This document shows positions 1 through 6,578 of a DNA stretch of 10,467 bases, piece by piece. The notes below the pieces were generated by a model. That model made no database searches and was not told the DNA's origin. It saw only the letters and a program-made list of their open reading frames with translations. The DNA lies in contig CANRGW010000038.1 of assembly GCA_947630205.1 (NCBI GenBank), positions 1 through 10,467 of the forward strand, in the 5' to 3' direction. How positions within the stretch are numbered: position 1 is the stretch's first letter; each line of letters opens with the position of its first letter. Source of the stretch: an uncultured Bacilli bacterium (GTDB lineage: Bacteria > Bacillota_I > Bacilli_A > RF39 > UBA660). Made by a program: the position numbers and the translations under genes.

Positions 1-76
<76 letters not shown>

Positions 77-176
77 TTTTATTTTAATTATTTTATTTCG
101 ATTTTGTTTCCTAGCTTAAAATTGACGTTTTGCTCAGTTTTCAAAGATCATATCTCAGCACTCTTTTGCAAAGTGC
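77..176 (-). other. 16S rRNA leader (pre-rRNA 5' region)
   Basis: This is the transcribed leader between the promoter nearest the 16S gene and the mature 16S end. On the minus strand it starts with a small hairpin (arms GCACT and AGTGC at 172-176 and 158-162), close to the predicted start site. It then carries a GATCTTTGAAAACTGAGC segment (about 132-150) that resembles the conserved TCTTTGAAAACT motif common in Bacillota rRNA leaders and spacers, which is associated with boxA-type antitermination and processing. The rest is AT-rich and probably forms one side of the 16S processing stem. The boundaries are inferred. Confidence 0.6.
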
Positions 177-182
177 ATAAGT

Positions 183-221
183 AATATAACAAATTATCAA
201 ATCAAAGTCAACACTTTTTTT
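183..221 (-). promoter_or_regulatory. rRNA promoter P1 (nearest the 16S gene)
   Basis: On the minus strand, -35 TTGACT (206-211) and -10 TATATT (183-188) are separated by exactly 17 bp, with an extended -10 TG one base before the hexamer. An A7 tract (215-221) ends 3 bp upstream of the -35, the position of an UP element. The expected start is near G176, six bases after the -10. It points into the 16S gene. Confidence 0.85.
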
Positions 222-280
222 ATTAAATGACATTTATTTGACAATTTAAGTCGTTTGCCCAAAGTCAAGCAACTTGTTTA

Positions 281-339
281 ATAATATCACAAATGATTTT
301 TTTAGTCAACAGTTTTTTTCATTTTTTTCGACTTTTTTT
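281..339 (-). promoter_or_regulatory. rRNA promoter P2 with phased A-tracts
   Basis: On the minus strand, -35 TTGACT (304-309) and -10 TATTAT (281-286) have a 17-bp spacer and an extended TGA before the -10. Three A7 tracts upstream (313-319, 322-328, 333-339) are spaced 9 and 11 bp, close to one helical turn, as expected for an UP element or intrinsic bend. The expected start is at about 273-275. Confidence 0.78.
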
Positions 340-399
340 AATACATTTTTCATCATTAAACTTTGTCTCAAAACTTCTTTTTTTCAAACAACGCTATCT

Positions 400-473
400 A
401 ATATAACAAAGCCAAATTACTTTGTCAACAACTTTTTTTAATTTTTTTAATTTTTTTAATTTTTTTATTTTTT
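400..473 (-). promoter_or_regulatory. rRNA promoter P3 with A-tract array
   Basis: On the minus strand, consensus -35 TTGACA (423-428) and -10 TATATT (400-405) have a 17-bp spacer and an extended TGT before the -10. Directly upstream is a run of A-tracts (433-439, 442-448, 451-457, 460-466, 468-473), very likely acting as an UP element. It is the farthest from 16S and has the best -35 of the three. The expected start is at about G392-G394. Confidence 0.83.
433..473. repeat. Short tandem repeat of A7/T7 tracts, period 9
   Basis: On the plus strand the unit TTTTTTTAA is repeated three times and then decays (T7, A, T6). It lies immediately upstream of the -35 of promoter P3, so it is better explained as curved or UP-element DNA than as a random microsatellite. 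Its length could vary by replication slippage, which would alter the promoter. Confidence 0.7.
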
Positions 474-650
474 AAATTAAGAAAATCATTCGGTTGCTTA
501 ATTAATGTATCAAATTATATTTTTTAAAACAATATATTTGACATTTCTTTACAATAATTTTTTAATTCTTTATATTCTATGCACATTATTAAAAAAAATA
601 CTTATTTTTAATAAACAAATTAATTTTTTAATCTTAATATATAAGTAAAC

Positions 651-676
651 AAAAAAATCACCTTAATTAGTGATTT
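651..676 (-). terminator. Intrinsic terminator of the DUF402 gene, overlapping its stop codon
   Basis: On the minus strand a 7-bp stem AAATCAC/GTGATTT (670-676 with 655-661) and an 8-nt loop are followed by a T7 run (657-651). The left arm is formed by the last codons, and the TAA stop (663-665) lies in the loop. It separates the DUF402 gene from the rRNA promoters downstream. Confidence 0.8.
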
Positions 677-1205
677 CTCCTTTTACTTTATTATATATAT
701 TATAATAGTATTCTATTGTTTTTTTATCAAAAGGAATAACTTTCTTTCTAACTAGTTCAATTAAATCCGAAAGTTCACTTTTTAAAATTGCATCAATTGC
801 CTCTGGATAATGCATCTTATTCTTATGATACTTATACTCACCACGATCTAATACTTTAAATGCTCCATCAGGAAATACTCGCAAATCCAAATCATAATCA
901 ATATACTTAATTGCTCCATCTTCCAAAATAAATGGAGAAGCCATATTACAATAGTAATATATACCATCTTGTTTCAATTGACCTATAACATTATACCACT
1001 TATTTTTATAAAAAAACATTATTGCAGGTTCTTTAGTTCTCCAACTTCTTCCATCAGATTCTAAAACCTTTGTCCTGTCATTACCGAATACTAAATATTC
1101 ACCACAATCATCAAGTAAGATTGCTTCATCCCATGCTCTGTGAATATTACCATTATGTTTATAACTATGTATAATAAACCTTTCATGTTTCTTATATTCG
1201 TACAT
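663..1205 (-). CDS. ntdP: DUF402 nucleoside tri/diphosphatase (NtdP/YgaC family)
   Basis: The 180-residue protein closely follows the Bacillus YgaC / Staphylococcus NtdP pattern. It has HSYKHNG-xx-HRAW (13-25), NDRTKVLESDGRSW (42-55), EPA (59-61), YYYCNMASPF (83-92) and the acidic YIDYDLD (101-107), then D110-x8 or more-D120-E123. In characterised family members the acidic residues bind metal and the enzyme hydrolyses nucleoside tri- and diphosphates; here that role is inferred by homology. Length matches the family (about 170-180 aa). The ATG at 1205 is supported by a GGAGAT ribosome-binding site (1211-1216, about 6-nt spacing) and a promoter just upstream. It is a single-gene unit with its own terminator, placed between the spore-protein gene and the rRNA operon. 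It has no signal peptide or membrane segment, so it should be cytoplasmic. Confidence 0.9.
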   Translation of the reverse strand: MYEYKKHERFIIHSYKHNGNIHRAWDEAILLDDCGEYLVFGNDRTKVLESDGRSWRTKEPAIMFFYKNKWYNVIGQLKQDGIYYYCNMASPFILEDGAIKYIDYDLDLRVFPDGAFKVLDRGEYKYHKNKMHYPEAIDAILKSELSDLIELVRKKVIPFDKKTIEYYYNIYNKVKGEITN

Positions 1206-1223
1206 AACACATCTCCATTTAAC

Positions 1224-1252
1224 ATTATACTATAAAAAAATAGATATGACAA
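1224..1252 (-). promoter_or_regulatory. Sigma-A promoter of the DUF402 gene
   Basis: On the minus strand, -35 TTGTCA (1247-1252) and a perfect -10 TATAAT (1224-1229) have a 17-bp spacer. The start should be near 1217, giving a leader of about 12 nt that includes the GGAGAT ribosome-binding site. Unlike most other promoters here it lacks the extended -10 TG. Confidence 0.8.
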
Positions 1253-1530
1253 GAAGTGACCTTTTGATATAAATATTCAAGAAAAATCCTTGATTAAGCG
1301 AATTTTCTTTCAAATTTTTGAATTTACCTTTTCAATACTTTTTTATTTACCTTTTCTTCTTATTTCTTCTTTTAAATTCATCCTTTTTAATCCTTTTTCT
1401 TTTCATTATTTCTTTTATAGTACTTTTTTCAATTAATCTTAAATTTTCTTTTAAAACTAAATTCCCTTTTTTATTTTATTTTTTTTAATCTTTCATATAC
1501 AATTAAAATTTTATCCACTTTTTATGTTGA
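1253..1530. other. Gene-less, strand-biased intergenic stretch
   Basis: About 280 bases lie between the SASP terminator and the DUF402 promoter. The plus strand is almost all pyrimidine plus A, and the minus strand is purine-rich, as sense strands are in this genome. On the minus strand there are short open stretches, such as a GTG-initiated 15-codon peptide (about 1515-1470) and a start-less 40-odd-codon frame rich in Lys/Arg, but none has a ribosome-binding site or intact length. I see no RNA gene, terminator or promoter in it. It may be a decayed gene. Confidence 0.4.
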
Positions 1531-1531
1531 T

Positions 1532-1564
1532 AAAAAAACTAGTCTCATACTTGAAACTAGTTTT
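1532..1564 (-). terminator. Intrinsic terminator of the SASP gene
   Basis: On the minus strand a 12-bp stem (1553-1564 with 1535-1546, one G-U pair) with the 6-nt loop AAGTAT ends in a T7 run (1538-1532). It starts 19 bases after the SASP stop codon. It is the strongest terminator in the window. Confidence 0.9.
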
Positions 1565-1582
1565 AAACATCTAACGTTTAAA

Positions 1583-1801
1583 TTAATAATTTTGGCTGTT
1601 AGTACCGCTTAAATGATTTAATCCACTTTGTACTAATCTCTTAGTAATTTCTCCACCTACTGAACCATTAGCACGAGAAGTAGTATCTGGTCCTAAATTA
1701 ACACCAAATTCGCTAGCTATTTCATATTTCATTTTATCAATAGCTTGTTTAGCTCCTGGTACTCTCATTTTTAAAGAGTCTTTATTTGAACTTGAGTTCA
1801 T
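1583..1801 (-). CDS. sspA: Alpha/beta-type small acid-soluble spore protein (SASP)
   Basis: This 72-residue protein has both family signatures. The germination-protease site EIASEF is at 27-32, preceded by KY. The DNA-binding core GVNLGPDTTSRANGSVGG (33-50) is followed by EITKRLVQ (51-58). Such proteins coat and protect DNA in the developing spore core and are degraded by Gpr at germination. The length (60-75 aa) and the lack of Trp are typical. Start ATG 1801 has an excellent GGAGGTG ribosome-binding site (1807-1813). A sigma-G-like promoter lies directly upstream and a strong terminator downstream, so it is probably its own forespore unit. Its position directly downstream of thiI matches sspA in B. 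subtilis, which is why I use that symbol; the family call is firmer than the paralogue name. Confidence 0.96.
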   Translation of the reverse strand: MNSSSNKDSLKMRVPGAKQAIDKMKYEIASEFGVNLGPDTTSRANGSVGGEITKRLVQSGLNHLSGTNSQNY

Positions 1802-1820
1802 TGTTTCACCTCCACACTAA

Positions 1821-1850
1821 TAGAATGTGAAAAATACTAAATTTTATACA
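1821..1850 (-). promoter_or_regulatory. Predicted sigma-G (forespore) promoter of the SASP gene
   Basis: On the minus strand, -10 CATTCTA (1821-1827) fits the sigma-G consensus CATnnTA. A -35 TGTATA (1845-1850) lies 17 bp upstream. The start would be near 1814, giving an unusually short leader (about 12-13 nt) that begins almost at the GGAGGTG. No comparable sigma-A promoter is visible here. Confidence 0.65.
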
Positions 1851-1878
1851 AACTACCTATTGGTAATTTTTTCCTTCT

Positions 1879-3078
1879 TTATAATATATCTTCATAAATA
1901 TTTTCCATTGATGAACTTATATTTATAACTAACAAATTATCAAGAATTTCGGCAATTAAAGTTTCATAATCTAATTCTTTTTCCATTTCTAAACATTGAT
2001 TTAAATTAGGATTTATAATTGGATGCTTAGGAACAAAAATTGTACAACAATCTTCATAAGGCAAAATACTTATATCATAAGTATCTATTTTTTTACTTAT
2101 TTCAATTATTTCTAATTTATCTAAACAAGCAACAGGTCTTATAACCGGAATATTAGTAACACTATTTATAACATTCATACTTGTTAAAGTTTGGCTTGCA
2201 ACTTGTCCAACCGACTCTCCATTAATAATAGCAAGTGCTTTAAATCTTTTAGTAAGTTTTTCCATAATACGATACATCATTCGACGCATAATAGTAATAG
2301 AGTAATTCCCCGGAACTTTTTTATAGATTTCTTCTTGAAGTTTAGTAAAAGGAACAACAATTAATTTCATATCACCACCATAAATCGCTAATTTCTTAGC
2401 AAGTTCTATAACTTTATTACGAGCCTCAAGTGATGTATGAGGAATTGCTTCAAAATAAACTAAATTAAGTTTTATACCTCTTTTTATGGCTAAATATCCA
2501 GCAACAGGAGAGTCAATTCCACCTGATAACATTAATAAACCATGTCCAAGAGTTCCAACAGGATATCCACCTAAACCAGTATATTCATTTAAATAAATAT
2601 ATGAATAATCTTTTCTTATCTCAACATTTACTAATACTTGATAATCATGAACATTAACTTTCAAATTAGGAAAATTCTTTAAAATATGTTCTCCAAATAT
2701 ATAATTACATTCCAAAGAATTAGGTGAAAAACTCTTATCACTTCTTTTAGTTTCTACTTTAAAAGTATAGTTTTTTTCTAAATCAAGATTTTCTTTTAAA
2801 ACCAAATTTAGCATTTCTTTAAGAGCATCTATATTAGTTTCTGTTTTATAAGCAATAGAAAAAGCATGTATTCCAAAAATTTCTCCAATTTTTTTTAAAA
2901 TTATTTCTTGATTAGTACTATCATATTCTATATACATACGTGACATATCCTTAGAAATATTTACATCAAGATCTTTTAGTTTTTTTAAAATATTTGAATA
3001 CAACGTATTAATAAATATTTTCCTATTACCTTTTTTGGTAGTAAGTTCACCATATTTTATTAAAATAACTCTATTCAT
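1879..3078 (-). CDS. thiI: tRNA 4-thiouridine synthetase ThiI (no rhodanese domain)
   Basis: The 399-residue ThiI has an N-terminal ferredoxin-like region (about 1-60) that starts MNRVILIKYGELTTKKGNR, as typical for ThiI. A THUMP domain (about 60-165) follows, then an AANH/PP-loop ATPase domain with SGGIDSP at 185-191. Downstream are NGESVGQVASQT (286-297), RPVACLDK (314-321) and PYEDCCTIFVPKHP (340-353), whose Cys344/345 lie where the domain's conserved Cys is expected. It adenylates U8 of tRNA and transfers persulfide sulfur to make s4U. The C-terminal rhodanese domain of the E. coli enzyme is absent, as in Bacillus ThiI, so persulfide would come directly from the desulfurase encoded just upstream. 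Start ATG 3078 has a GGGG ribosome-binding site inside the last nifS codons, only 5 bp separate the genes, and translation is probably coupled. Confidence 0.97.
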   Translation of the reverse strand: MNRVILIKYGELTTKKGNRKIFINTLYSNILKKLKDLDVNISKDMSRMYIEYDSTNQEIILKKIGEIFGIHAFSIAYKTETNIDALKEMLNLVLKENLDLEKNYTFKVETKRSDKSFSPNSLECNYIFGEHILKNFPNLKVNVHDYQVLVNVEIRKDYSYIYLNEYTGLGGYPVGTLGHGLLMLSGGIDSPVAGYLAIKRGIKLNLVYFEAIPHTSLEARNKVIELAKKLAIYGGDMKLIVVPFTKLQEEIYKKVPGNYSITIMRRMMYRIMEKLTKRFKALAIINGESVGQVASQTLTSMNVINSVTNIPVIRPVACLDKLEIIEISKKIDTYDISILPYEDCCTIFVPKHPIINPNLNQCLEMEKELDYETLIAEILDNLLVINISSSMENIYEDIL

Positions 3079-3083
3079 TAATA

Positions 3084-4217
3084 TTATTCCCCTTTCATAA
3101 ATCTTAATTCGTTTATTTTTTCTTTAAAAACTTTTAAAAAATAATCAATATCTTCTTCTTTTGTTAAAAAAGATAAACTAATTCTAATCGAACTTCTTGC
3201 ATAATCAGCATTTTTAGTTAATTCTAAAACACTTAAAGATAAAGATTTATCACTTGAACAGGCTGTTTTGGTTGAAATATATATATCACTTTCAGCAAGT
3301 GCATGCAAAATAGTCTCTGGTTTTATCCCTTTAACACTTATATTTAATATATGAGGAATACTATCAATAGGACTATTTATATGAATATCATTCATTGTTT
3401 CTAAAAATTCTCTTATTCTTTTATTTAATTTTAAAACATAATTATATTTATTATCAAAATCCTCTAAAACTAATTTTAAAGCCTTGGCAAAACTTGCAGA
3501 TAAGGCATGAGTTGGAGTTCCACTTCGATAAATCGTTTGACTTTTTCCTCCATGAATAATTGGCTCTAATTCAATAGGCCTTTTTTTTATTAAAGCACCT
3601 ATTCCGTTTAATCCATATATCTTATGAGAAGAAAAAGAATAAAGGTCAATATTTTCTAAAGAAACTGGAATTTTACCAACTGCTTGAGTTCCGTCAACAT
3701 GAAAAATTACTTTTGGATATTGTTTTAATATTTTTCCAATTTCATTTACATCTTGCTTTATACCAATTTCACTATTTACATGATGAATACTTACAAGAAG
3801 AGTATCATCACGTAATTTATTTTGTAAATCATTTAAATCAATTTTACCGTTTGGAAGTAGATTAATATATTCAATTTCATAACCTAAAGTTTTTAAAAAC
3901 ACCATTGTTTCTAATATACTTGAATGTTCTAATTTCGTTGTAAGAAGATGTTTACCACGATTTTTATATTTTAAAACCGTTCCAACAATAGCTAAATTAT
4001 TAGCTTCACTTGCCCCACTTGTAAAAATTACTTCTTCTTTAGAAACACCCATTAAACTAGCTACTTGTTTACAACTAGCATCAAGTAAATGAAACGATTT
4101 CATCCCTAATTTATGTAAAGAATTAGCATTACCAGGATATTCTCTAACTACTTTTTCAAAACTTTTTAAAACCTCAGGATTTACAGGAGTTGTAGCACTA
4201 TAATCTAAATAAACCAT
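3084..4217 (-). CDS. nifZ: Cysteine desulfurase, NifS/IscS family (NifZ-like partner of ThiI)
   Basis: This PLP-dependent enzyme of 377 residues turns L-cysteine into alanine plus an enzyme-bound persulfide. Visible landmarks (numbered from the chosen start) are LDYSATTP (4-11), GASEANN (68-74), LEHSS with the PLP-stacking His98, HVDGTQAVG with Asp175 and Gln178, SSHK with the Schiff-base Lys199, RSGTPTHAL (231-239), and TACSS with catalytic Cys320. An in-frame ATG exists upstream at 4250, but I place the start at 4217. AGAGAGG (4223-4229) is 5 nt away, homology begins at VYLDY, and the upstream ATG lies beyond the predicted transcription start. Oddities are Ser149 where E. coli IscS has PLP-contacting Asn155, and YGLNG instead of the common YGPKG after the Lys. 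It is followed directly by thiI, its likely sulfur acceptor. Confidence 0.95.
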   Translation of the reverse strand: MVYLDYSATTPVNPEVLKSFEKVVREYPGNANSLHKLGMKSFHLLDASCKQVASLMGVSKEEVIFTSGASEANNLAIVGTVLKYKNRGKHLLTTKLEHSSILETMVFLKTLGYEIEYINLLPNGKIDLNDLQNKLRDDTLLVSIHHVNSEIGIKQDVNEIGKILKQYPKVIFHVDGTQAVGKIPVSLENIDLYSFSSHKIYGLNGIGALIKKRPIELEPIIHGGKSQTIYRSGTPTHALSASFAKALKLVLEDFDNKYNYVLKLNKRIREFLETMNDIHINSPIDSIPHILNISVKGIKPETILHALAESDIYISTKTACSSDKSLSLSVLELTKNADYARSSIRISLSFLTKEEDIDYFLKVFKEKINELRFMKGE

Positions 4218-4240
4218 AAAAACCTCTCTAACAGACATTA

Positions 4241-4269
4241 ATATTAACAAATTATTGATAATTAATCAA
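4241..4269 (-). promoter_or_regulatory. Promoter of the nifZ-thiI operon
   Basis: On the minus strand, -35 TTGATT (4264-4269) and -10 TAATAT (4241-4246) have a 17-bp spacer and an extended TGT before the -10. The promoter sits right behind the vanW terminator, so the desulfurase-thiI pair should be an independent operon. The start near 4234 leaves a leader of about 17 nt before ATG 4217. Confidence 0.65.
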
Positions 4270-4270
4270 G

Positions 4271-4294
4271 AAAAAAACACTAACTACCTAGTGT
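4271..4294 (-). terminator. Intrinsic terminator after the VanW-family gene
   Basis: On the minus strand a 6-bp stem ACACTA/TAGTGT (4289-4294 with 4277-4282) with a 6-nt loop runs into a T7 stretch (4277-4271). It lies 7 bases after the stop codon. The stem is short but the U-tract is clear. Confidence 0.72.
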
Positions 4295-4301
4295 AATTTT
4301 T

Positions 4302-5546
4302 CTAATTAGAATAAAAACTCGTATGAAGATATCTTGTTTCTAACAAATTATCATTTTCGTATACTAATAAATAAGCAGCATAACCACCATTTGCTAATCT
4401 TTTAGAAGTAACTTGATAAGTTTTTCCTCCTAAAGCATTTTCATTAGTCCATATATCAATATATAATTTATCATTCAAAACATAAGAAACAATACAAATA
4501 GGGTAGTCATATTGATTTTTAAATTTATAATCTGTGTAAGTACTATAAACCGTTGCATCCAAACCACGTGGTACGTAAGCAACAGCCTCTCCATGATTTT
4601 GTCTTTCAACTGTTTCAAGTCCTGCTAATAATTGAGCATTATATAAGGTTGTTGAAACTTGACAAACTCCTCCACCACAAGCATATCCAGAACTATTTTG
4701 AGCAGGAGCACTTTTATAACCATTTGCACATGAATAAGGTCCAACTACTTTTAAAAAAGAAAATGTTTCTCCAGGTTCTATAATTGTTTTATTTAATCTA
4801 CTAGCTGCAAGTTCAATATTATAACCACGATTAGTTGCTCTTACAAAAGATGTAGAATAACTAGATACTTTTTTATTAATTGTTTCTATATTACTTTCCT
4901 TTTTTAAAAGAACTTCTCCAAAAACTTCTACTCTATATTCTTTATCACTAATTTTACTATTAGAATTAAATATTTTCTGTAAATACTTTTCTAAATTATC
5001 ACGTGTTTTTTCATAATCTAATTGAAAACCATCATTACCTTGTTCTAAAATTAACTCATGATTTTCATTAACAACTAATTTACTATCTAAAGTTTGAACA
5101 TTAAATTCTTGTTCTAATCTACTTTTAATATTTTCTATATTTGGAAAACTAATAACAAAGTTATAATAAAATTTACTTTTATCATTTAATAATTTTACTT
5201 TATCTAAAAACGTAATTTTCTTATTACGATCTTTTATTTTACTAATTGTTTCAGGAACATCAATAATTGGTTCTAAATCTTTTAACTTTAAAGTAACTTC
5301 TTTATCATTAAAAAAGAATATAATATTTTTATCTAAAATTAGGTTTTTCAAATCTTCTAACTTCTTATCTAAATCACTATATTTTAATTCAGAAATATCT
5401 TCACCATTTATATAAGTATTTTTATAAGTTTTATTACTATAATCTTTAATTAATTTATTACAAGATATAGTTAATATAATACCATTTAAAGCCAGAATAA
5501 CCCCAATAATAAATATTAAAAATATTATAATCTTTTTACCCTTCAT
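4302..5546 (-). CDS. VanW-family protein with membrane anchor
   Basis: This 414-residue envelope protein starts with MKGKK and a hydrophobic segment (about 6-28), either an uncleaved signal anchor or a signal peptide. Residues about 40-215 look like the alpha/beta region seen N-terminal to VanW domains in YoaR-like proteins (putative peptidoglycan-binding type, PF12229-like). The VanW domain (PF04294-like) covers about 230-345, with TSFVRATNRGYNIELAASR (232-250), PGETFSF (258-264), GGGVCQVSTTLYNA (291-304) and VPRGLDATV (325-333). The C-terminal 60 residues show no G5 domain. VanW proteins occur in some vancomycin-resistance clusters, but most are ordinary wall-associated proteins of unknown activity, and nothing here suggests resistance. 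Cys273, Cys290 and Cys295 cluster around the core motif. ATG 5546 has an AGAGGAA ribosome-binding site (5551-5557). It is probably co-transcribed with the preceding gene (43-bp gap, no terminator). Confidence 0.88.
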   Translation of the reverse strand: MKGKKIIIFLIFIIGVILALNGIILTISCNKLIKDYSNKTYKNTYINGEDISELKYSDLDKKLEDLKNLILDKNIIFFFNDKEVTLKLKDLEPIIDVPETISKIKDRNKKITFLDKVKLLNDKSKFYYNFVISFPNIENIKSRLEQEFNVQTLDSKLVVNENHELILEQGNDGFQLDYEKTRDNLEKYLQKIFNSNSKISDKEYRVEVFGEVLLKKESNIETINKKVSSYSTSFVRATNRGYNIELAASRLNKTIIEPGETFSFLKVVGPYSCANGYKSAPAQNSSGYACGGGVCQVSTTLYNAQLLAGLETVERQNHGEAVAYVPRGLDATVYSTYTDYKFKNQYDYPICIVSYVLNDKLYIDIWTNENALGGKTYQVTSKRLANGGYAAYLLVYENDNLLETRYLHTSFYSN

Positions 5547-5589
5547 TTTATTCCTCTAATATTTTCTTTTATTCTTTTTTCTTTTATTT

Positions 5590-6552
5590 TTATTTTCGAT
5601 TATTAGTTTTTAAACTACCAATTTTCTTATCTTCTTCAAATCGCATATTTTTAAGAAAATTCAAAATTGTTTCTAAATTATCTAAAGGCATATTATTATC
5701 TACAATAATACCTTGCATAATCATTTCTTTTACATTTAAACTAACATAACCTAATAAAAATTGTTCAAATAAAGTTCCTTTTAAATTAGATAATGTTATA
5801 GTATCTCTACATTCATATATTTTATAAATATATAAATATGCTAATTGTTTTAAAATTTCTTCTTTATTAAAATCTTTACTTTCTTCTTGAAGAATAACTT
5901 CTACTAATTTTTCAAGTTTTTCTAAAGTTAAACTTGGATTATTTTTTTGATTTAAAAAGTTATCTTCTAAATCTATTTTTTTACTGTTAATATATTCTAT
6001 AATATAATTTATATCACGAACATTGAATAATAAATAATTTTCTAAGTTTGCAATATAACTTTTTACTTCTGACACAGAGACAGTTCCATCTATAGAAGTT
6101 GCACTTTCTAATTCTTTAAGAATATCATTAACTTTTTTAAAACCTTCAACAGTTGATAACTCTTGTATTCTCTCCATCAACATTCTTAATTTATTAAGCA
6201 TTTTATTTTCAACTTTTTTAGGAACAAACGCTCCCTCTTTACCATCTGTTTTTCTATATGATTTAATCATATTAACTCTTTCAATTTGTCCATTTGCTAA
6301 ACCTTTTTTTACATACAAATCAAAATCAATGTATTTATCAAAGTTTTCACTTAAAATTCCTAAATTAACTGCAATTAAAAGAAAATACGTAATAAAGGAA
6401 AGGAAAGAATTGTAATCACTATACATATTATCCTTTAAACCATTTTCTTTTAACTCTTTCATTATTTTTTTATCTAAAACAACTGACGTTATAGATACTC
6501 CAAAATTAAGTACCATATAGGCAGCTAAAAATTGTAAAATTAATGAAATCAC
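5590..6552 (-). CDS. Uncharacterised membrane-anchored helical protein
   Basis: I do not recognise this 320-residue protein. It has two hydrophobic segments at the N-terminus (about 2-25 and 49-67) separated by a charged loop, followed by about 250 polar, Lys/Glu/Leu-rich residues that look mostly helical. Short patches such as LEKLEKLVEVILQEE could form coiled coil. There is no Cys-rich, nucleotide-binding or obvious catalytic motif. The start is GTG at 6552, supported by AGGGGGG (6559-6565) at 6-nt spacing and by a consensus promoter upstream. It sits between ezrA and the VanW-family gene and probably shares a transcript with the latter, so a role at the cell envelope or division site is a reasonable guess but only inference from position. 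Codon and base use resemble its neighbours. Confidence 0.85.
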   Translation of the reverse strand: MISLILQFLAAYMVLNFGVSITSVVLDKKIMKELKENGLKDNMYSDYNSFLSFITYFLLIAVNLGILSENFDKYIDFDLYVKKGLANGQIERVNMIKSYRKTDGKEGAFVPKKVENKMLNKLRMLMERIQELSTVEGFKKVNDILKELESATSIDGTVSVSEVKSYIANLENYLLFNVRDINYIIEYINSKKIDLEDNFLNQKNNPSLTLEKLEKLVEVILQEESKDFNKEEILKQLAYLYIYKIYECRDTITLSNLKGTLFEQFLLGYVSLNVKEMIMQGIIVDNNMPLDNLETILNFLKNMRFEEDKKIGSLKTNNRK

Positions 6553-6578
6553 ACTAATCCCCCCTAAAACTGAAAGAG

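Noticed and set aside
524..586. Minus-strand 20-codon open frame starting MCIEYKELK upstream of the rRNA promoters.
   Set aside because: No ribosome-binding site, very short, and it lies in AT-rich DNA between the DUF402 terminator and promoter P3.
1852..1867. Small hairpin ATTACC-AATA-GGTAGT after thiI as its terminator.
   Set aside because: Six pairs with a G-U and no good T-run on the minus strand (TTTGTATA). It also lies next to the -35 of the SASP promoter. The T6 run is on the plus strand, where no gene ends.
4218..4250. Longer N-terminus for the cysteine desulfurase (extra 11 codons from ATG 4250).
   Set aside because: The ATG precedes the predicted transcription start and overlaps the -10 area, has no ribosome-binding site, and the extra residues are not part of the family.
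4553..4783. Plus-strand open frame of 76 codons inside the VanW-family gene.
   Set aside because: Shadow of the minus-strand gene, which has the conserved VanW motifs; the plus frame has no ribosome-binding site or family resemblance.
4302..5546. VanW-family gene as evidence of vancomycin resistance.
   Set aside because: No vanA/B ligase, vanH, vanX or vanRS-like gene is present; VanW domains are common in susceptible Bacillota.
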